From an uncultured Collinsella sp. (lineage in GTDB: Bacteria; Actinomycetota; Coriobacteriia; Coriobacteriales; Coriobacteriaceae), in the NCBI GenBank assembly GCA_900758375.1, contig CAAERJ010000040.1, positions 18,080 through 82,079 of the forward strand: a DNA stretch of 64,000 nt, in the 5' to 3' direction. The translations under genes were made by a program, and so were the position numbers. Below the pieces are notes generated by a model that was not told the origin of the DNA, did not search any database, and worked only from the letters and a program-made list of their open reading frames with translations. This document shows, one piece after another, positions 8,773 to 21,264 of the stretch (position 1 is the first letter of the stretch; each line of letters opens with the position of its first letter).

Positions 8773-10050
8773 TTAGGCGCTGTACTTGTTTGCCTCGCCG
8801 AAGGTGCCGGCCTCGACAATCCAGCCGTCCTTCATGATGACGTCCATGTTGTCGGTGTTGAGCACGTGGATGTCGGCGGCGACGTCACCGTTGACGACCA
8901 GCAGGTCGGCGCACTTGCCGGCCTCGATGGAACCGGTCTCGTCCTCGATGTGGCACATCTTGGCACCATTGAGGGTGGCGCAGGTGATGGTCTCGACCGG
9001 GGTGAAGCCGATCTTGTCGACGAACTCGTACATCTCCTCGATGGAGCAGGTGCCGTACGGGGTGACGAAGGAGAAGGAGTCGGAGCCGATCGTCATGACG
9101 ACGCCGCGCTTCTTGGCCTCGCGCAGGCAGTCGTAGTTGCGCTGCAGCTCCTTCTCGACCAGGGTGCCCTCGTACTTGTCGTGCAGCTCGGGGACGTAGA
9201 CGGGCGGATAGGTGGCGTACCAGGTGGGCAGGAAGGCGATCGTCGGGGTGAAGAAGGTGCCCTGCTCGGCCATGAGGTCCATGGTGCGCTCATCGATATC
9301 GAAGCCGTGAATCAGCTGCTCGCAGCCAAAACGAACGGAATCGTAGGCAGCGGCGTGGTTGTTGTAGCAGTGGCTCCACACGGGGATGCCGACCATCTTG
9401 GCCTCTTCGACCACGGCCTGAATCTCCTCGGAGCAGTAGTGCTGGTCGCGGCCGGAGTCCCAGCGCCAGATGCCGCCACCGGTAGCCCAGATCTTGATGG
9501 CATCGGGGTTCTCGCGCAGGCGACGACGGACGGCCTTGCGCAGATCCCAAGGACCGTCGACCTGATCGCCCCAGGGGTGCGATTCCTTGTTGAGCTCCTG
9601 GCTGCAGTGGTGGGAGTCGCCGTGGCCGGCAACGCGGCAGAAGCCAAGGCCGGTGGCCAGAACGCGCGGGCCCTTGAAGACGCCCTTGTCGATGCAGTCA
9701 CGGATCTGGATACCAAAGCGGCCGATCTCGCAGACGGTGGTGAGGCCGTGGGTGAGGCAGTCGTAGGCCTGCTTGACGGCGACGGCCTGCTTCTCGAGGA
9801 GCGGCTGCATGACCCAGTCGGTGTCATCGTCGGTCAAGTTGCCCGAGAAGTGCAGGTGGGTGTCGATCAGGCCGGGAAGGACGGTCTTGCCGGCAGCGTC
9901 GATGACCTCAACGCCCTCGGGAAGGTCCTGCATGGCGCCGGCGTACTCGATCTTGCCGTTGTCGTCGACGAGAACGAGGGAGTTCTCGACCGGCTCGGCG
10001 CCGGTACCGTCGATGAGCTTGCCGCCAACGATTGCATACTTAGTGGACAT
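8773..10050 (-). CDS. Metal-dependent amidohydrolase
   Basis: A 425-residue amidohydrolase-superfamily enzyme. Metal ligands are visible: HxH in LIDTHLHF (H65, H67), the candidate carboxylated Lys in IKIWATGG (K186), His in WSHCYN (H227), His in IHGFDI (H248) and the catalytic Asp in IGSDSF (D324). N- and C-terminal beta segments (VGGKLIDGTG and GKCADLLVVNGD) form the usual small sandwich. The sequence is of the imidazolonepropionase/prolidase-like branch; the substrate is not determined. AAGGAGG precedes ATG at 10050. It lies downstream of an amino-acid permease on the same strand, which suggests uptake and hydrolysis of an amide or amino-acid derivative. Confidence 0.88.
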   Translation of the reverse strand: MSTKYAIVGGKLIDGTGAEPVENSLVLVDDNGKIEYAGAMQDLPEGVEVIDAAGKTVLPGLIDTHLHFSGNLTDDDTDWVMQPLLEKQAVAVKQAYDCLTHGLTTVCEIGRFGIQIRDCIDKGVFKGPRVLATGLGFCRVAGHGDSHHCSQELNKESHPWGDQVDGPWDLRKAVRRRLRENPDAIKIWATGGGIWRWDSGRDQHYCSEEIQAVVEEAKMVGIPVWSHCYNNHAAAYDSVRFGCEQLIHGFDIDERTMDLMAEQGTFFTPTIAFLPTWYATYPPVYVPELHDKYEGTLVEKELQRNYDCLREAKKRGVVMTIGSDSFSFVTPYGTCSIEEMYEFVDKIGFTPVETITCATLNGAKMCHIEDETGSIEAGKCADLLVVNGDVAADIHVLNTDNMDVIMKDGWIVEAGTFGEANKYSA

Positions 10051-10132
10051 GGTTCCTCCTTATGGATCCATATAGTGGGCGAGGCCGTGTTGGGTTAAGG
10101 CCTCACAAAGCTACCCAAGTGGCGCCGGGTTC

Positions 10133-10162
10133 GGTGCGCGGAAGAGAGGGTCCCGCGCACCT
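10133..10162. other. Hairpin between permease and amidohydrolase genes
   Basis: GGTGCGCGG and CCGCGCACC arms enclose a short loop. No T-tract follows on either strand, so it may be an attenuating or mRNA-stabilising hairpin inside a permease-amidohydrolase transcript rather than a full terminator. Confidence 0.45.
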
Positions 10163-10181
10163 GATCCGCCCCGGCTCGGCG

Positions 10182-11633
10182 TTACTTTTTGCGGGAATTG
10201 GTGAAGGCCATGAGAGCCAGGCCGACGGCCAGCCAGCCGATCACGATGCTCCACTCCACCATGTTGAGAGAGGCGGGAGAGAACGGAATCACGAGCAGGC
10301 CGATGATGATAGCGCAGGCAGCGATAGCGAGGCCGATGCCAAACTTGCCGCCGGGCACCTCGTAGGGACGAGGCAGGTCGGGCTCGGTGAAGCGCATGCG
10401 CAGGCAAGCGAGGGCGACCATGCCGCAGGAGAAGATGAAGGCGAGAGCCGACACGTTGGTCAGAGGGATGAGCATGTTCTTGCCCAGGAACGGACCGACG
10501 ACGGTGATGACACCCAGGACGACGCAGGCGAGCTTGGGGGCGCCGGACTTGGGGTCGACCTCGGCGAACTGCTCGGGCAGCTGGCCCTTGCGGCCCATGG
10601 CGAGCATGATGCGGCTCGTGGCGCCGTAGAAGGAGTTCATCGGGCCCATGGGTCCAAGCGTGGCGATGACGAGCATGGCCAAGTACAGGAGCATGTTGAT
10701 GCCCTTGAGGCAGGCGAGCGCGGGAACCGGGCTCTTAACGAACTCATGCCAGTCGAGGATGGTGCCGAACGAGTAGATGCAGACCATGTAGAAGCCGCCA
10801 GCGGCCAGCAGAGCCAGGGAGATGATCTTGCCGAACTTGTTCCAGTTGAGGCCCTCGGCTGCTTCCTCAGCCTGCTGAGGAATGGTGTCGAAACCGGCGT
10901 AGAAGAACGGGGTCAGAACCAGGACCGACACGATGCCGGCAAACAGGCTGGTGCTCTCGGTAGCGGCCTTGCCGCCGCCAGCGCCGGTGACCTGGGAGAA
11001 CACGGGCATGGCATTGTCCGGCGAGCCGGTGAACAGCGAGACGCCCATGGCGAGCAGCATGCCGCAGAGCAGGGCCTTGGTCAGGAAGGCCTGGAGCTTG
11101 GCAGCCGAGCTGGCACCGCGGAAATTGAGGAAGATGACGTAGACTGCAAAGCCGAGCGCGATCAGCGTCGGGAACAGGTAAACGTCGGCCCCCAGGATGG
11201 TGTAGAGCTTGACGGCGCGCAGCCACTCAAGGCCGGGCAGGCTGCCGAACATCTCGGACACGAGGGTCGAAATGGCGATGGCCTCCCACGGGCACAGGAT
11301 GCCGTTGCCCAGGGCCAAAAGCCATCCGGTGATGTAGCTCAGCGTACGGCCAAAGCTACGATCGACATACTCGACGATGCCGCCTGAGATGGGGATAGCA
11401 GCCGTGAGCTCACCGAAAACAGCTCCGACGGGCACGAGGAAGATTGCACCCAAGAGGAATGCGATCATAGCGGGAACGGGACCGCCGCCCACGACCATCC
11501 AGTCGCCGACCTGCAGAACCCAACCGGTACCGATGATGGCACCGAAGCCGATGGTGAAGAAGTTCCAGAGCGAAAGCGTTTTCTTCATGCCGCCGTTATC
11601 CTCGACTGCAACTTCTGCGTTCTTGTCCGCCAT
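10182..11633 (-). CDS. APC-superfamily amino-acid permease
   Basis: A 483-residue, roughly 12-helix inner-membrane transporter. It begins MADKNAEV and enters helix 1 at LSLWNFFTIGFGAIIGTGW, where the GxGxxIGTG-type signature of amino acid-polyamine-organocation permeases lies. Later helices are typical (PYEVPGGKFG in the cytoplasmic loop before the last helices). GGAGGGG precedes ATG at 11633. It probably imports an amino acid or amine by cation symport or exchange; specificity is not readable. The amidohydrolase follows downstream. Confidence 0.88.
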   Translation of the reverse strand: MADKNAEVAVEDNGGMKKTLSLWNFFTIGFGAIIGTGWVLQVGDWMVVGGGPVPAMIAFLLGAIFLVPVGAVFGELTAAIPISGGIVEYVDRSFGRTLSYITGWLLALGNGILCPWEAIAISTLVSEMFGSLPGLEWLRAVKLYTILGADVYLFPTLIALGFAVYVIFLNFRGASSAAKLQAFLTKALLCGMLLAMGVSLFTGSPDNAMPVFSQVTGAGGGKAATESTSLFAGIVSVLVLTPFFYAGFDTIPQQAEEAAEGLNWNKFGKIISLALLAAGGFYMVCIYSFGTILDWHEFVKSPVPALACLKGINMLLYLAMLVIATLGPMGPMNSFYGATSRIMLAMGRKGQLPEQFAEVDPKSGAPKLACVVLGVITVVGPFLGKNMLIPLTNVSALAFIFSCGMVALACLRMRFTEPDLPRPYEVPGGKFGIGLAIAACAIIIGLLVIPFSPASLNMVEWSIVIGWLAVGLALMAFTNSRKK

Positions 11634-11988
11634 TGTTCCCCTCCTTTCCTTTTTGACGCCCCTTGACGTCACCCCTTGCGCGGTCCGTTTCGCCGCGCAC
11701 TTTTATTTCCTGGCCTTAAGATACGGCCTTGGCACAGCAGCGCCGCTCGCAGCTCGACCGAAGGCAGAACTGCAAAACGAGCGGCGCCGTTTTTGGGACG
11801 AACGGCGGGAGACGTCATTCGTCTTGGACGCTTTCATCTTGTCTGCTTTTGAATACCTGTTGCCGTGACGCTTGGCGCGCGGCGCGGCAACGTTCATACC
11901 ATTTGTCAGGCTTTTGGCGCACATACCCATGTATCGTGCATCTTTTTATGTAGGATAGACGAGTTACACATGAGGCAAGGTGATTCGA
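11634..11988. other. Divergent intergenic region with a + strand terminator-like hairpin
   Basis: The region between the permease (minus) and the C39-like peptidase (plus). GCGCCGCTCG (11740-11749) pairs with CGAGCGGCGC (11778-11787), followed on the plus strand by GTTTTTG. That position is inside the probable 5' region of the peptidase, so it may be an attenuator or end a short plus-strand RNA. AAGGTG serves the peptidase start. No gene is seen. Confidence 0.45.
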
Positions 11989-12990
11989 ATGGCATACGGA
12001 TACAATGACGGCGACCAACGGCCACAAAGTGTGCGCCTTGCCGGCCGCACCACGCCAACGCCCAGAAACACCTCCGACAACGACAACTCGCAGCGCCCCC
12101 AAGAGCAGCCCGGGGCTTCTTCGCGGCAACAAAGCCGTACCGTGCAGCAGTCAGACCGCGTGAGTACGAGCACACGCCAACGCCAGACCGACACATCGCA
12201 GCCACGCCGCTACGATCGTCGTAAGACCGACTACTACGTTAAGCGCTCCTTTTCGCGACCTCAACGCGATCGCGGCAATTCCGCCCCTCACCCCGCGTCG
12301 CACACCACAAGCCACACGCTTCCGGCCCGCCGCCTACGTCTTGCGCTTTGCTCCATCGCCGCCTGCCTCGTCTTTGTGTTTTTGGGATCCTGTATCTCCC
12401 ACGGATCAGCCGGTCTTGAGCCCACTGCCGAGGACAAGCTGCTTAAAGCTCCCGTCGCGCCCGGTTACTCCTTTGCGTTCTCGACCCCACGCTCGCAATG
12501 GCAGGCCGGCACCATGCCCCACATCTACCAAATTGACCCCGCATGGTCGGAGCTGCCCTATGCCGGTGGCACTATTCGCGAAAACGCTTGCGGTCCCACC
12601 TGCCTCACCATGGTCTATATCTTTAAGACCGGCCATACCGATAAGACGCCGGTCGATATATGTGCACTGGCCGAAGCCGGCAACTACGCCCCCACTGGTG
12701 CCACCGAGTGGTCGTTTATGACAGGCGGTGCGTGGCAGCTGGGGCTCAACGGAACACAGCTCTATAACGATCGCGAATCGATTACCCAAGCGCTTCGCTC
12801 GGGTGCGCCCGTCATCGCTGCAGTGCGCCCCGGTACGTTTACCAACGTAGGCCACTACATCGTGCTCTACGGCATCGACGATGCCAACCAGATTGGCGTC
12901 TACGACCCCAACTCGGCCAGCCGCAGCGCCCGCCGCTGGGGCGTCGTAGAGGTCCTCAACGAAGTCGAAGCCATGTGGGCCTACTACTAG
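11989..12990 (+). CDS. Membrane-anchored C39-like cysteine peptidase
   Basis: A 333-residue protein. Residues 1-105 are Gln/Arg/Ser-rich and probably disordered and cytoplasmic; one membrane segment (LRLALCSIAACLVFVFLGS) spans about 112-135; the extracellular C-terminal half has the C39-like fold. The catalytic Cys lies in ENACGPTCLTM and the His in GHYIVLYGID, with Asp/Asn in VYDPNSA. It is a putative extracytoplasmic protease or transglutaminase-like enzyme; substrate unknown. ATG at 11989 has AAGGTG upstream; the GTG nine bases earlier is less well placed. The stop codon itself lies at the first base of a palindromic repeat. Confidence 0.8.
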   Translation: MAYGYNDGDQRPQSVRLAGRTTPTPRNTSDNDNSQRPQEQPGASSRQQSRTVQQSDRVSTSTRQRQTDTSQPRRYDRRKTDYYVKRSFSRPQRDRGNSAPHPASHTTSHTLPARRLRLALCSIAACLVFVFLGSCISHGSAGLEPTAEDKLLKAPVAPGYSFAFSTPRSQWQAGTMPHIYQIDPAWSELPYAGGTIRENACGPTCLTMVYIFKTGHTDKTPVDICALAEAGNYAPTGATEWSFMTGGAWQLGLNGTQLYNDRESITQALRSGAPVIAAVRPGTFTNVGHYIVLYGIDDANQIGVYDPNSASRSARRWGVVEVLNEVEAMWAYY

Positions 12991-13070
12991 TCATTGGGGA
13001 CAGACTTAAATGAGTGGTCATTGGGGACGCTCTTGTTTGACTAGTCGTTTAAGAACGTCCCTAATGACTA
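12988..13070. repeat. Palindromic intergenic repeat (GAACGTCCC family), copy 1
   Basis: TAGTCATTGGGGAC (12988-13001) is inverted at 13057-13070 as GTCCCTAATGACTA, with a further direct copy of TCATTGGGGAC inside. The first three bases are the stop codon of the peptidase gene. Related sequence lies at 63831-63879 and, in part, at 25441-25485. Confidence 0.75.
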
Positions 13071-13080
13071 GGTGAATAGC

Positions 13081-13113
13081 AAAAGCCCCGCAGTCGGAGC
13101 GGACTGCGGGGCT
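13081..13113 (-). terminator. Terminator of arcC
   Basis: AGCCCCGCAGTC (13084-13095) pairs perfectly with GACTGCGGGGCT (13102-13113). On the minus strand it is followed by TTTTGC, 65 bases after the carbamate kinase stop. Confidence 0.85.
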
Positions 13114-13178
13114 CATGAAGAGAGGCTAGTTTGTGGGCGCTTTGCCTGGCGCCCACGAGAGAGGCAACAGAGTAGAGA

Positions 13179-14141
13179 CTACTCGTGGATGCGGGTACCG
13201 GAGAGGCCAGCCATGGTCTCGGCGGCCTTGTCCAGGGCGCCGATGATGCAGGTGCGGCCCTTGCGGGAACGTGCGAACTTGATGGCGGCGCGGACCTTGG
13301 GCTCCATGGAACCCTTGCCGAACTGGCCCTCGTCGGCCAGGCGCTCGGCCTCGTCGGCGGTGAGGTCCTCGAGCTCCTCCTGGTTGGGCTTGCCGAAGTT
13401 GATGGCGACATGCTCAACGGCGGTCAGCAGGAACAGGACGTCGGCGTCGCAGTCCTCAGCCAGCAGCTCGCCGCCCAGGTCCTTGTCGATGACGGCGGGG
13501 ACGCCCTTGTAGCAGCCCTTGTTCTCGTAGTCGCGGACGACGGGGATGCCGCCGCCACCGCAGGCGATGACGATGAACTCGTTGTCGAGCAAGTTGAGGA
13601 TGGAGTCGGCCTCGACAATCTTCTTGGGATCGGGGGAGGCGACGACGCGACGCCAGCCGCGGCCGGAATCCTCGACGAAGACCTTGGAGGGATCCTCGGC
13701 CATGAACTCCTTGGCCTGTTCCTCGGTGTAGAAGGGGCCGATCGGCTTGGTCGGGTTCTTGAACGCGGGATCATCCGGGTCGCACTCGATCTGGGTGACG
13801 ACGGTGGCGGCGTGCCAACGCTTATAGCGCTTGTGCATCTCGCGGCCGATGCCCTGCTGCAGGTGATAACCAATGTAGCCCTGGGACATGGCGCCGCACT
13901 CGGGCAGCGGCATCTCGGGGGTGCCGATGGCGTCGTGGGCGGCGGCGAAGGCGTTCTGGATCATGCCAACCTGCGGGCCGTTGCCGTGGGTGATGATGAT
14001 CTCGTTGCCCTGCTCGATGAGGCCGAGGAGGGCGTGGGCGGTGTTGCTCACGGCCTCGATCTGCTCGACGGGGTTGTTGCCGAGGGCGTTGCCGCCAAGG
14101 GCGACGACAATACGATCGGGCTTGCCAAGAGGCTTAGACAT
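13179..14141 (-). CDS. arcC: Carbamate kinase
   Basis: A 320-residue amino-acid-kinase-fold enzyme that makes ATP from carbamoyl phosphate (carbamoyl-P + ADP to carbamate + ATP), the last step of arginine, citrulline or agmatine fermentation. Family motifs are present: VVALGGNALG at the N-terminus, THGNGPQVG, the ACGGGGIPV loop, AVIDKDLGGELLA and FLLTAVEHVAINFG. Length is normal. AAAGGA precedes ATG at 14141. No arcA, arcB or agmatine gene lies next to it here, so the upstream enzymes must be elsewhere or the carbamoyl-P source is different (for example purine or ureide breakdown). Confidence 0.95.
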   Translation of the reverse strand: MSKPLGKPDRIVVALGGNALGNNPVEQIEAVSNTAHALLGLIEQGNEIIITHGNGPQVGMIQNAFAAAHDAIGTPEMPLPECGAMSQGYIGYHLQQGIGREMHKRYKRWHAATVVTQIECDPDDPAFKNPTKPIGPFYTEEQAKEFMAEDPSKVFVEDSGRGWRRVVASPDPKKIVEADSILNLLDNEFIVIACGGGGIPVVRDYENKGCYKGVPAVIDKDLGGELLAEDCDADVLFLLTAVEHVAINFGKPNQEELEDLTADEAERLADEGQFGKGSMEPKVRAAIKFARSRKGRTCIIGALDKAAETMAGLSGTRIHE

Positions 14142-14179
14142 TGCTGGAATCCTTTCTGTAAAAGGCCTACAACCCATTA

Positions 14180-14661
14180 ATAACCCGCGTCCGTGCGATA
14201 CGCGAGTTTATTAAGGTTTATATTCTCTTTATCGCTCATTTTATTCATTTTGAAAATAGCGGAACGGTGAACGGTCGTTTTTGTCCGCTCAGCGTACAGA
14301 ACACCAGCTCAGACATATCTACGCCATTTACGTGCAACTTTATTTAAATGCAGCGAGGATTATGTCGGATTATGCAAACTACATCTCTGCTAAACACAAA
14401 ACGGACAGCGCAATATCTTACTCGCGCTATACGAGATTCTATGCACTTATAAGTCGAGTATGCACCCCTGCAAAAACAAGGGACTTTTCATCCAGCATAA
14501 GGAATAAAGAAGGGCTCCGAAAAGGCGGCAACAGCCAAGTCCCCCATCCATCCCCAAAGTGGCGCGAGGTTTCGCGGCAAAGCCACGAAACAGCGAAGGG
14601 GACGGAATACCCGGCCAACTACGTCCTTCATCCGCCCACACAATCCGAGGACGTAGTCGTA
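14180..14661. other. Intergenic region upstream of arcC, no convincing gene
   Basis: An AT-rich stretch at 14205-14265 probably holds the arcC promoter. ACTACGTCCT (14618-14627) and AGGACGTAGT (14648-14657) form a 10-bp hairpin. Short open frames here lack ribosome sites and coding character. I see no known RNA signature, though the second half is GC-rich and structured. Confidence 0.5.
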
Positions 14662-14786
14662 GCAGGATCTGAGGGCTGACCTTCGCGGACACTCCGCAGG
14701 ACGAAAGAACCCCCGCCGCACGTAGTGCGCAGCGGGGGTTCTTTCATGTCCGAGGACGTCCGCGAAGGTCAGCCCTCAGATCCTGC
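14662..14786. terminator. 125-bp nested palindrome containing the nifJ terminator
   Basis: An outer perfect 29-bp inverted repeat (14662-14690 with 14758-14786) encloses an inner 14-bp stem, GAAAGAACCCCCGC (14703-14716) with its complement at 14732-14745, ending in TTCTTTC. It starts 11 bases after the nifJ stop. The inner stem is a typical terminator; the outer arms are unusually long for one. Confidence 0.8.
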
Positions 14787-14796
14787 GGTGGGAGAC

Positions 14797-18336
<3,540 letters not shown>

Positions 18337-18734
18337 ATACCCCTCTCCTCTCATATAGGTATACAGGCCCCGGCGATCGCCGGGATGTTGGCGTGATGGG
18401 ATTTACGCTGTTGCTTCCAATCATCTGGCAGGCAGGCTCAGCAGCAGGTACGTGGCGTGGAGAGAAGACATGCCGAGGCGAGGGCCAGCTGATGCGCCCC
18501 ACAGACCCGACCGCCCGTCTTGCACATGACCGAGCGCCGCAAAGGCCGCATGCCGGATGCTCCCGGGCACGCCCCGGCGATGGGAAGCGCCCGCAACGGA
18601 AATCCGCATGCGGGTTTATTGTACCCCGCCGTCAAGTGTAATTTCGACAAATATAGGCGGGCGGTAAAGGTTTACCTCGAGTGACCATCAAGGGCAAAAT
18701 TGATCCTTCCGTCACCGAGGGACCGAATGGCAGC
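18337..18734. other. Intergenic region upstream of nifJ, no convincing gene
   Basis: It should contain the nifJ promoter on the minus strand. Short frames on both strands lack ribosome sites. A palindromic repeat follows at its right end. Confidence 0.5.
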
Positions 18735-18795
18735 TGCGGTGAAATAGGAACTGTTTTTGCCGGCCGTAGCCTTAAACAGCCCCTATTTCACCGCA
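18735..18795. repeat. GCGGTGAAATAGG palindromic element, copy 1
   Basis: TGCGGTGAAATAGG (18735-18748) and CCTATTTCACCGCA (18782-18795) pair, extended inside by CTGTTT/AAACAG. It sits about 20 bases beyond the stop of a minus-strand gene, as do the copies at 45132, 48820 and 55834. Confidence 0.85.
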
Positions 18796-18813
18796 ACTTA
18801 TTTAGGAGATGAG

Positions 18814-19308
18814 TCAGAGGGCGCCGAGGAGGATGGCGTAGGTTGTGGATTCTCCGAGCTTGAGCTCGTCACCGGGGTTGAGCTGGGCGGAGCGGCCGGG
18901 CTCGACCTGGGTGCAGACGTTCGTCGCGCCGTTTACCACCACGGTTCCGTTGGTGGACGACAGGTCCTCAACGTACCAGACATTTTGGTCATCGCACCAC
19001 ACGTGGGCATGGCGAGCCGAAACGTCATCGCCCACATCGGTGATGCCGCCCTCCCCCGTTGCCAGCGCGCCGATCTCGACGCCTTCCTCACTCGGCTGAA
19101 TCCAGCGCGGGACGCTCACCGCGTAGCCGTTTTGCACGCGCAGCAGTCCCAGCGGATGCGCCGGCGCGACCTCGTGCTCGCCCGACTTGGAACCAAGGCG
19201 GGCGTGAGAGCAAACGGCATAGGGAACGAATCTTGCGGATGTACTCCTCGACGTCAGGCAGGTAAGCCCCACGAAGTCACCGGGGAGGCCCAAGCGGCCC
19301 GGCACCAC
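18814..19308 (-). pseudogene. Truncated duplicate of the FHA-domain gene
   Basis: The last ~115 codons match the C-terminal part of the FHA protein at 25483-26421 almost residue for residue (for example GVEIGALATGEG, DVGDDVSARHAH, EDLSSTNGTVVVNGAT, LGESTTYAIL). The match stops near position 19190, and the upstream ~50 codons are unrelated. The open frame starts at a GTG with poor ribosome-site support. The FHA fold itself is complete, so a small FHA protein could still be made, but the simplest reading is a 3' gene fragment left by duplication at the edge of the accessory island. Confidence 0.7.
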
Positions 19309-19309
19309 T

Positions 19310-19736
19310 TCCAGATTCTGACCAGGGCGAGTCGTTCGCCGGTGGCTGAAGGCTCGCTCCCACCCAAAAGGGGAGATTCGCGTTGTTCCCCAATCGCTCT
19401 CGCATCTTTCATTTTGCTCGAGGTGGGCTATAAAAACTTTCCTGGTGAAAGGCGGCGATTGGTTTCCTTTCTTTCTAGAGGAGCGCGCCTGTAATCTGTT
19501 TTCATCCTAAATCAAGTTAAGATCGGACCTTCCAGAGGCAAGTCGACTCAAACTGCGAGGCTCCATGTTGGAATAAAGAGCGCTGTCGAAGTGCCAACAA
19601 CACAAAGCTTGCCAGTCTCAAATAGAACCTTTTGGGAGTCCGATTGGGCCGCACACCGAATCCCCGCTGGTGGTTTTTTATAGCTGCGCAACAATAAACA
19701 AGGTTAGTGCCAGTCCAGCATGAAATTGAGGAACGT
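19310..19736. other. Left margin of the accessory island
   Basis: GC-rich sequence up to about 19400 changes to AT-richer sequence by about 19480. No gene is convincing; a minus-strand reading of 19190-19310 in another frame (YLPDVEEYIRKIRSL) might be a gene scrap. The promoter of the radical SAM operon should lie near 19500-19720. Confidence 0.4.
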
Positions 19737-21095
19737 ATGCATTTTTTCTCAGTAAGTGATCGTCGTTACTGCTTCGATGAGGTCACTCGCAATTGCTTTC
19801 AGGTTGACCAAGCATCAGAAGATGCGCTTCGCATATTTGAAGCATCGGGAAGAACGGTCAACTCGAAGTTGCTAACAAAGTCACTTGCTGCGAAAGGCTA
19901 CGACCAAACGACCATAGCAGAACTTGAAGACGACATTGATGAGTATCAACGATTGTCTGAGCGGACTTTCTTAACAAAAGACACGCCTCGAAAACTTAGA
20001 TCCATCGAACTCCACGTTTCACATGCATGCAACCTTGGTTGTAGTTACTGTTTTGCCGGTAAAGGAGATTATGGAACGTCTCCTCTGCTGATGACAGACG
20101 AGATAGCCTTCAAGGCGGTCGACTACCTCGTCGCAAGTTCATCGGAAAACGAAACGCTTGCGATCGTCTTTTTTGGTGGGGAACCCATGATTAACGAGCC
20201 GCTGATATGGAAAACGGTCGACTATTCAAAAAGAATATACCCCAATAGAAACTTTACCTATTCTATTACGACCAACGGAACGCTTTTGAATGACACTGCT
20301 GTGAATTCTTTCAAGGAGCACGGGTTTTCTGTTCTGATTAGTCTCGATGGTACAGGATGCAAGCACGATGCATCGCGCCCGTACAAGACGGGAGGCGGCT
20401 CTTTCTCCGATATCGACAAAAACGTTCGTCGTTTTTCCGAGTCGTTCCCCTTCGGCGCAAGAGCGACCTTAACAAATAATAACTGTAACCTTGTTGAAGA
20501 CTATCTTCAGTTTAAAGAGATGGGCTTCAGAAGGATTTACTTCTCGCCCGTGAGCTCATTCGATGAGAATATCAAACTCGACGAACACTCATTAAACAAA
20601 ATCAGGGCGGGCCTAATAGATTTGGCGGATCAATATCTCAAACAGATTGATCAAGGGGAAAAGCCCTTGTTTAGAACATTGAAAACTGCAGTTGATTTGA
20701 TTATGAGCAACAGGATCGCCTTTGTCGGATGCGGGGCTGGCAGGCGTTTTATTTCCGTGACTCCCGAAGGGGACGTATACCCCTGTCACAGGTTTGTCGG
20801 GATGATGCGATTCAAAATGGGCAACATCGTCACCGGAATTGACGAAACTAGGTATATTGAAAACTGGAGTCAGGGTGTCGAAAAAAGAATTGACTGTACG
20901 GACTGTTGGGCTCGGTCTTTCTGTGGTGGGGGCTGTAGCTGGGAGGCTGCAGACGAGCACGGCTACTTGCCCAAGAGTCTACACCCTGCATCATGTGAAT
21001 ATAGAAAAATGTGCTACGAGATGGCTTTTGACCTTATTTCCCGCCACTCATCTTCGCAGGAGAAAAATCAACGAGAAGCTACTGTATCGGAATAA
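19737..21095 (+). CDS. Radical SAM/SPASM maturase of Cys-rich peptides
   Basis: A 452-residue RiPP-modifying enzyme. The N-terminal ~80 residues (MHFFSVSDRRYCFDEV...) look like a precursor-recognition region. The radical SAM core carries CNLGCSYC (C98, C102, C105) for the SAM-binding [4Fe-4S] cluster, then FFGGEP and TTNGTLL. The SPASM/auxiliary-cluster region has C332, C350, C387, C390, C396, C400, C420 and C426 (CGAG, YPCHR, CTDCWARSFCGGGC). This arrangement is that of thioether-forming peptide maturases (SCIFF/ranthipeptide type). ATG at 19737 has GAGG five bases upstream; a GTG at 19707 is the alternative. GC content is well below that of flanking genes. Two Cys-rich peptide genes follow. 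Confidence 0.9.
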   Translation: MHFFSVSDRRYCFDEVTRNCFQVDQASEDALRIFEASGRTVNSKLLTKSLAAKGYDQTTIAELEDDIDEYQRLSERTFLTKDTPRKLRSIELHVSHACNLGCSYCFAGKGDYGTSPLLMTDEIAFKAVDYLVASSSENETLAIVFFGGEPMINEPLIWKTVDYSKRIYPNRNFTYSITTNGTLLNDTAVNSFKEHGFSVLISLDGTGCKHDASRPYKTGGGSFSDIDKNVRRFSESFPFGARATLTNNNCNLVEDYLQFKEMGFRRIYFSPVSSFDENIKLDEHSLNKIRAGLIDLADQYLKQIDQGEKPLFRTLKTAVDLIMSNRIAFVGCGAGRRFISVTPEGDVYPCHRFVGMMRFKMGNIVTGIDETRYIENWSQGVEKRIDCTDCWARSFCGGGCSWEAADEHGYLPKSLHPASCEYRKMCYEMAFDLISRHSSSQEKNQREATVSE

Positions 21096-21122
21096 GCGGT
21101 TCAGCGCATTGCTGTCACCATT

Positions 21123-21206
21123 GTGGAGGTGTTCGTTCTTCTGATTACCGTCTGCGAAGCTTATTGCTACATTCGCCGAAACCATTCTAGAAATATGGTG
21201 AACTAG
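21123..21206 (+). CDS. Possible 27-residue hydrophobic peptide (doubtful)
   Basis: A short frame starting GTG and reading MEVFVLLITVCEAYCYIRRN, continuing in frame with the maturase after its TAA stop. It is hydrophobic followed by basic residues, but has no clear ribosome site. It could be a small membrane peptide, a former C-terminal extension of the maturase, or chance. Confidence 0.2.
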   Translation: MEVFVLLITVCEAYCYIRRNHSRNMVN

Positions 21207-21264
21207 ACATCTTGGTTTGTTATACACAATATTGAGGTTTTTCTGCACTCAAAGGGAGGTAGTC

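Noticed and set aside
14281..14679. 132-codon plus-strand frame upstream of nifJ's terminator
   Set aside because: No ribosome site, biased composition, and it runs into the palindrome; not convincing as a gene.
14490..14790. Structured housekeeping RNA (RNase P, tmRNA, SRP RNA)
   Set aside because: None of the conserved sequence blocks of these RNAs was found; the pairing is explained by the terminator palindrome and one short hairpin.
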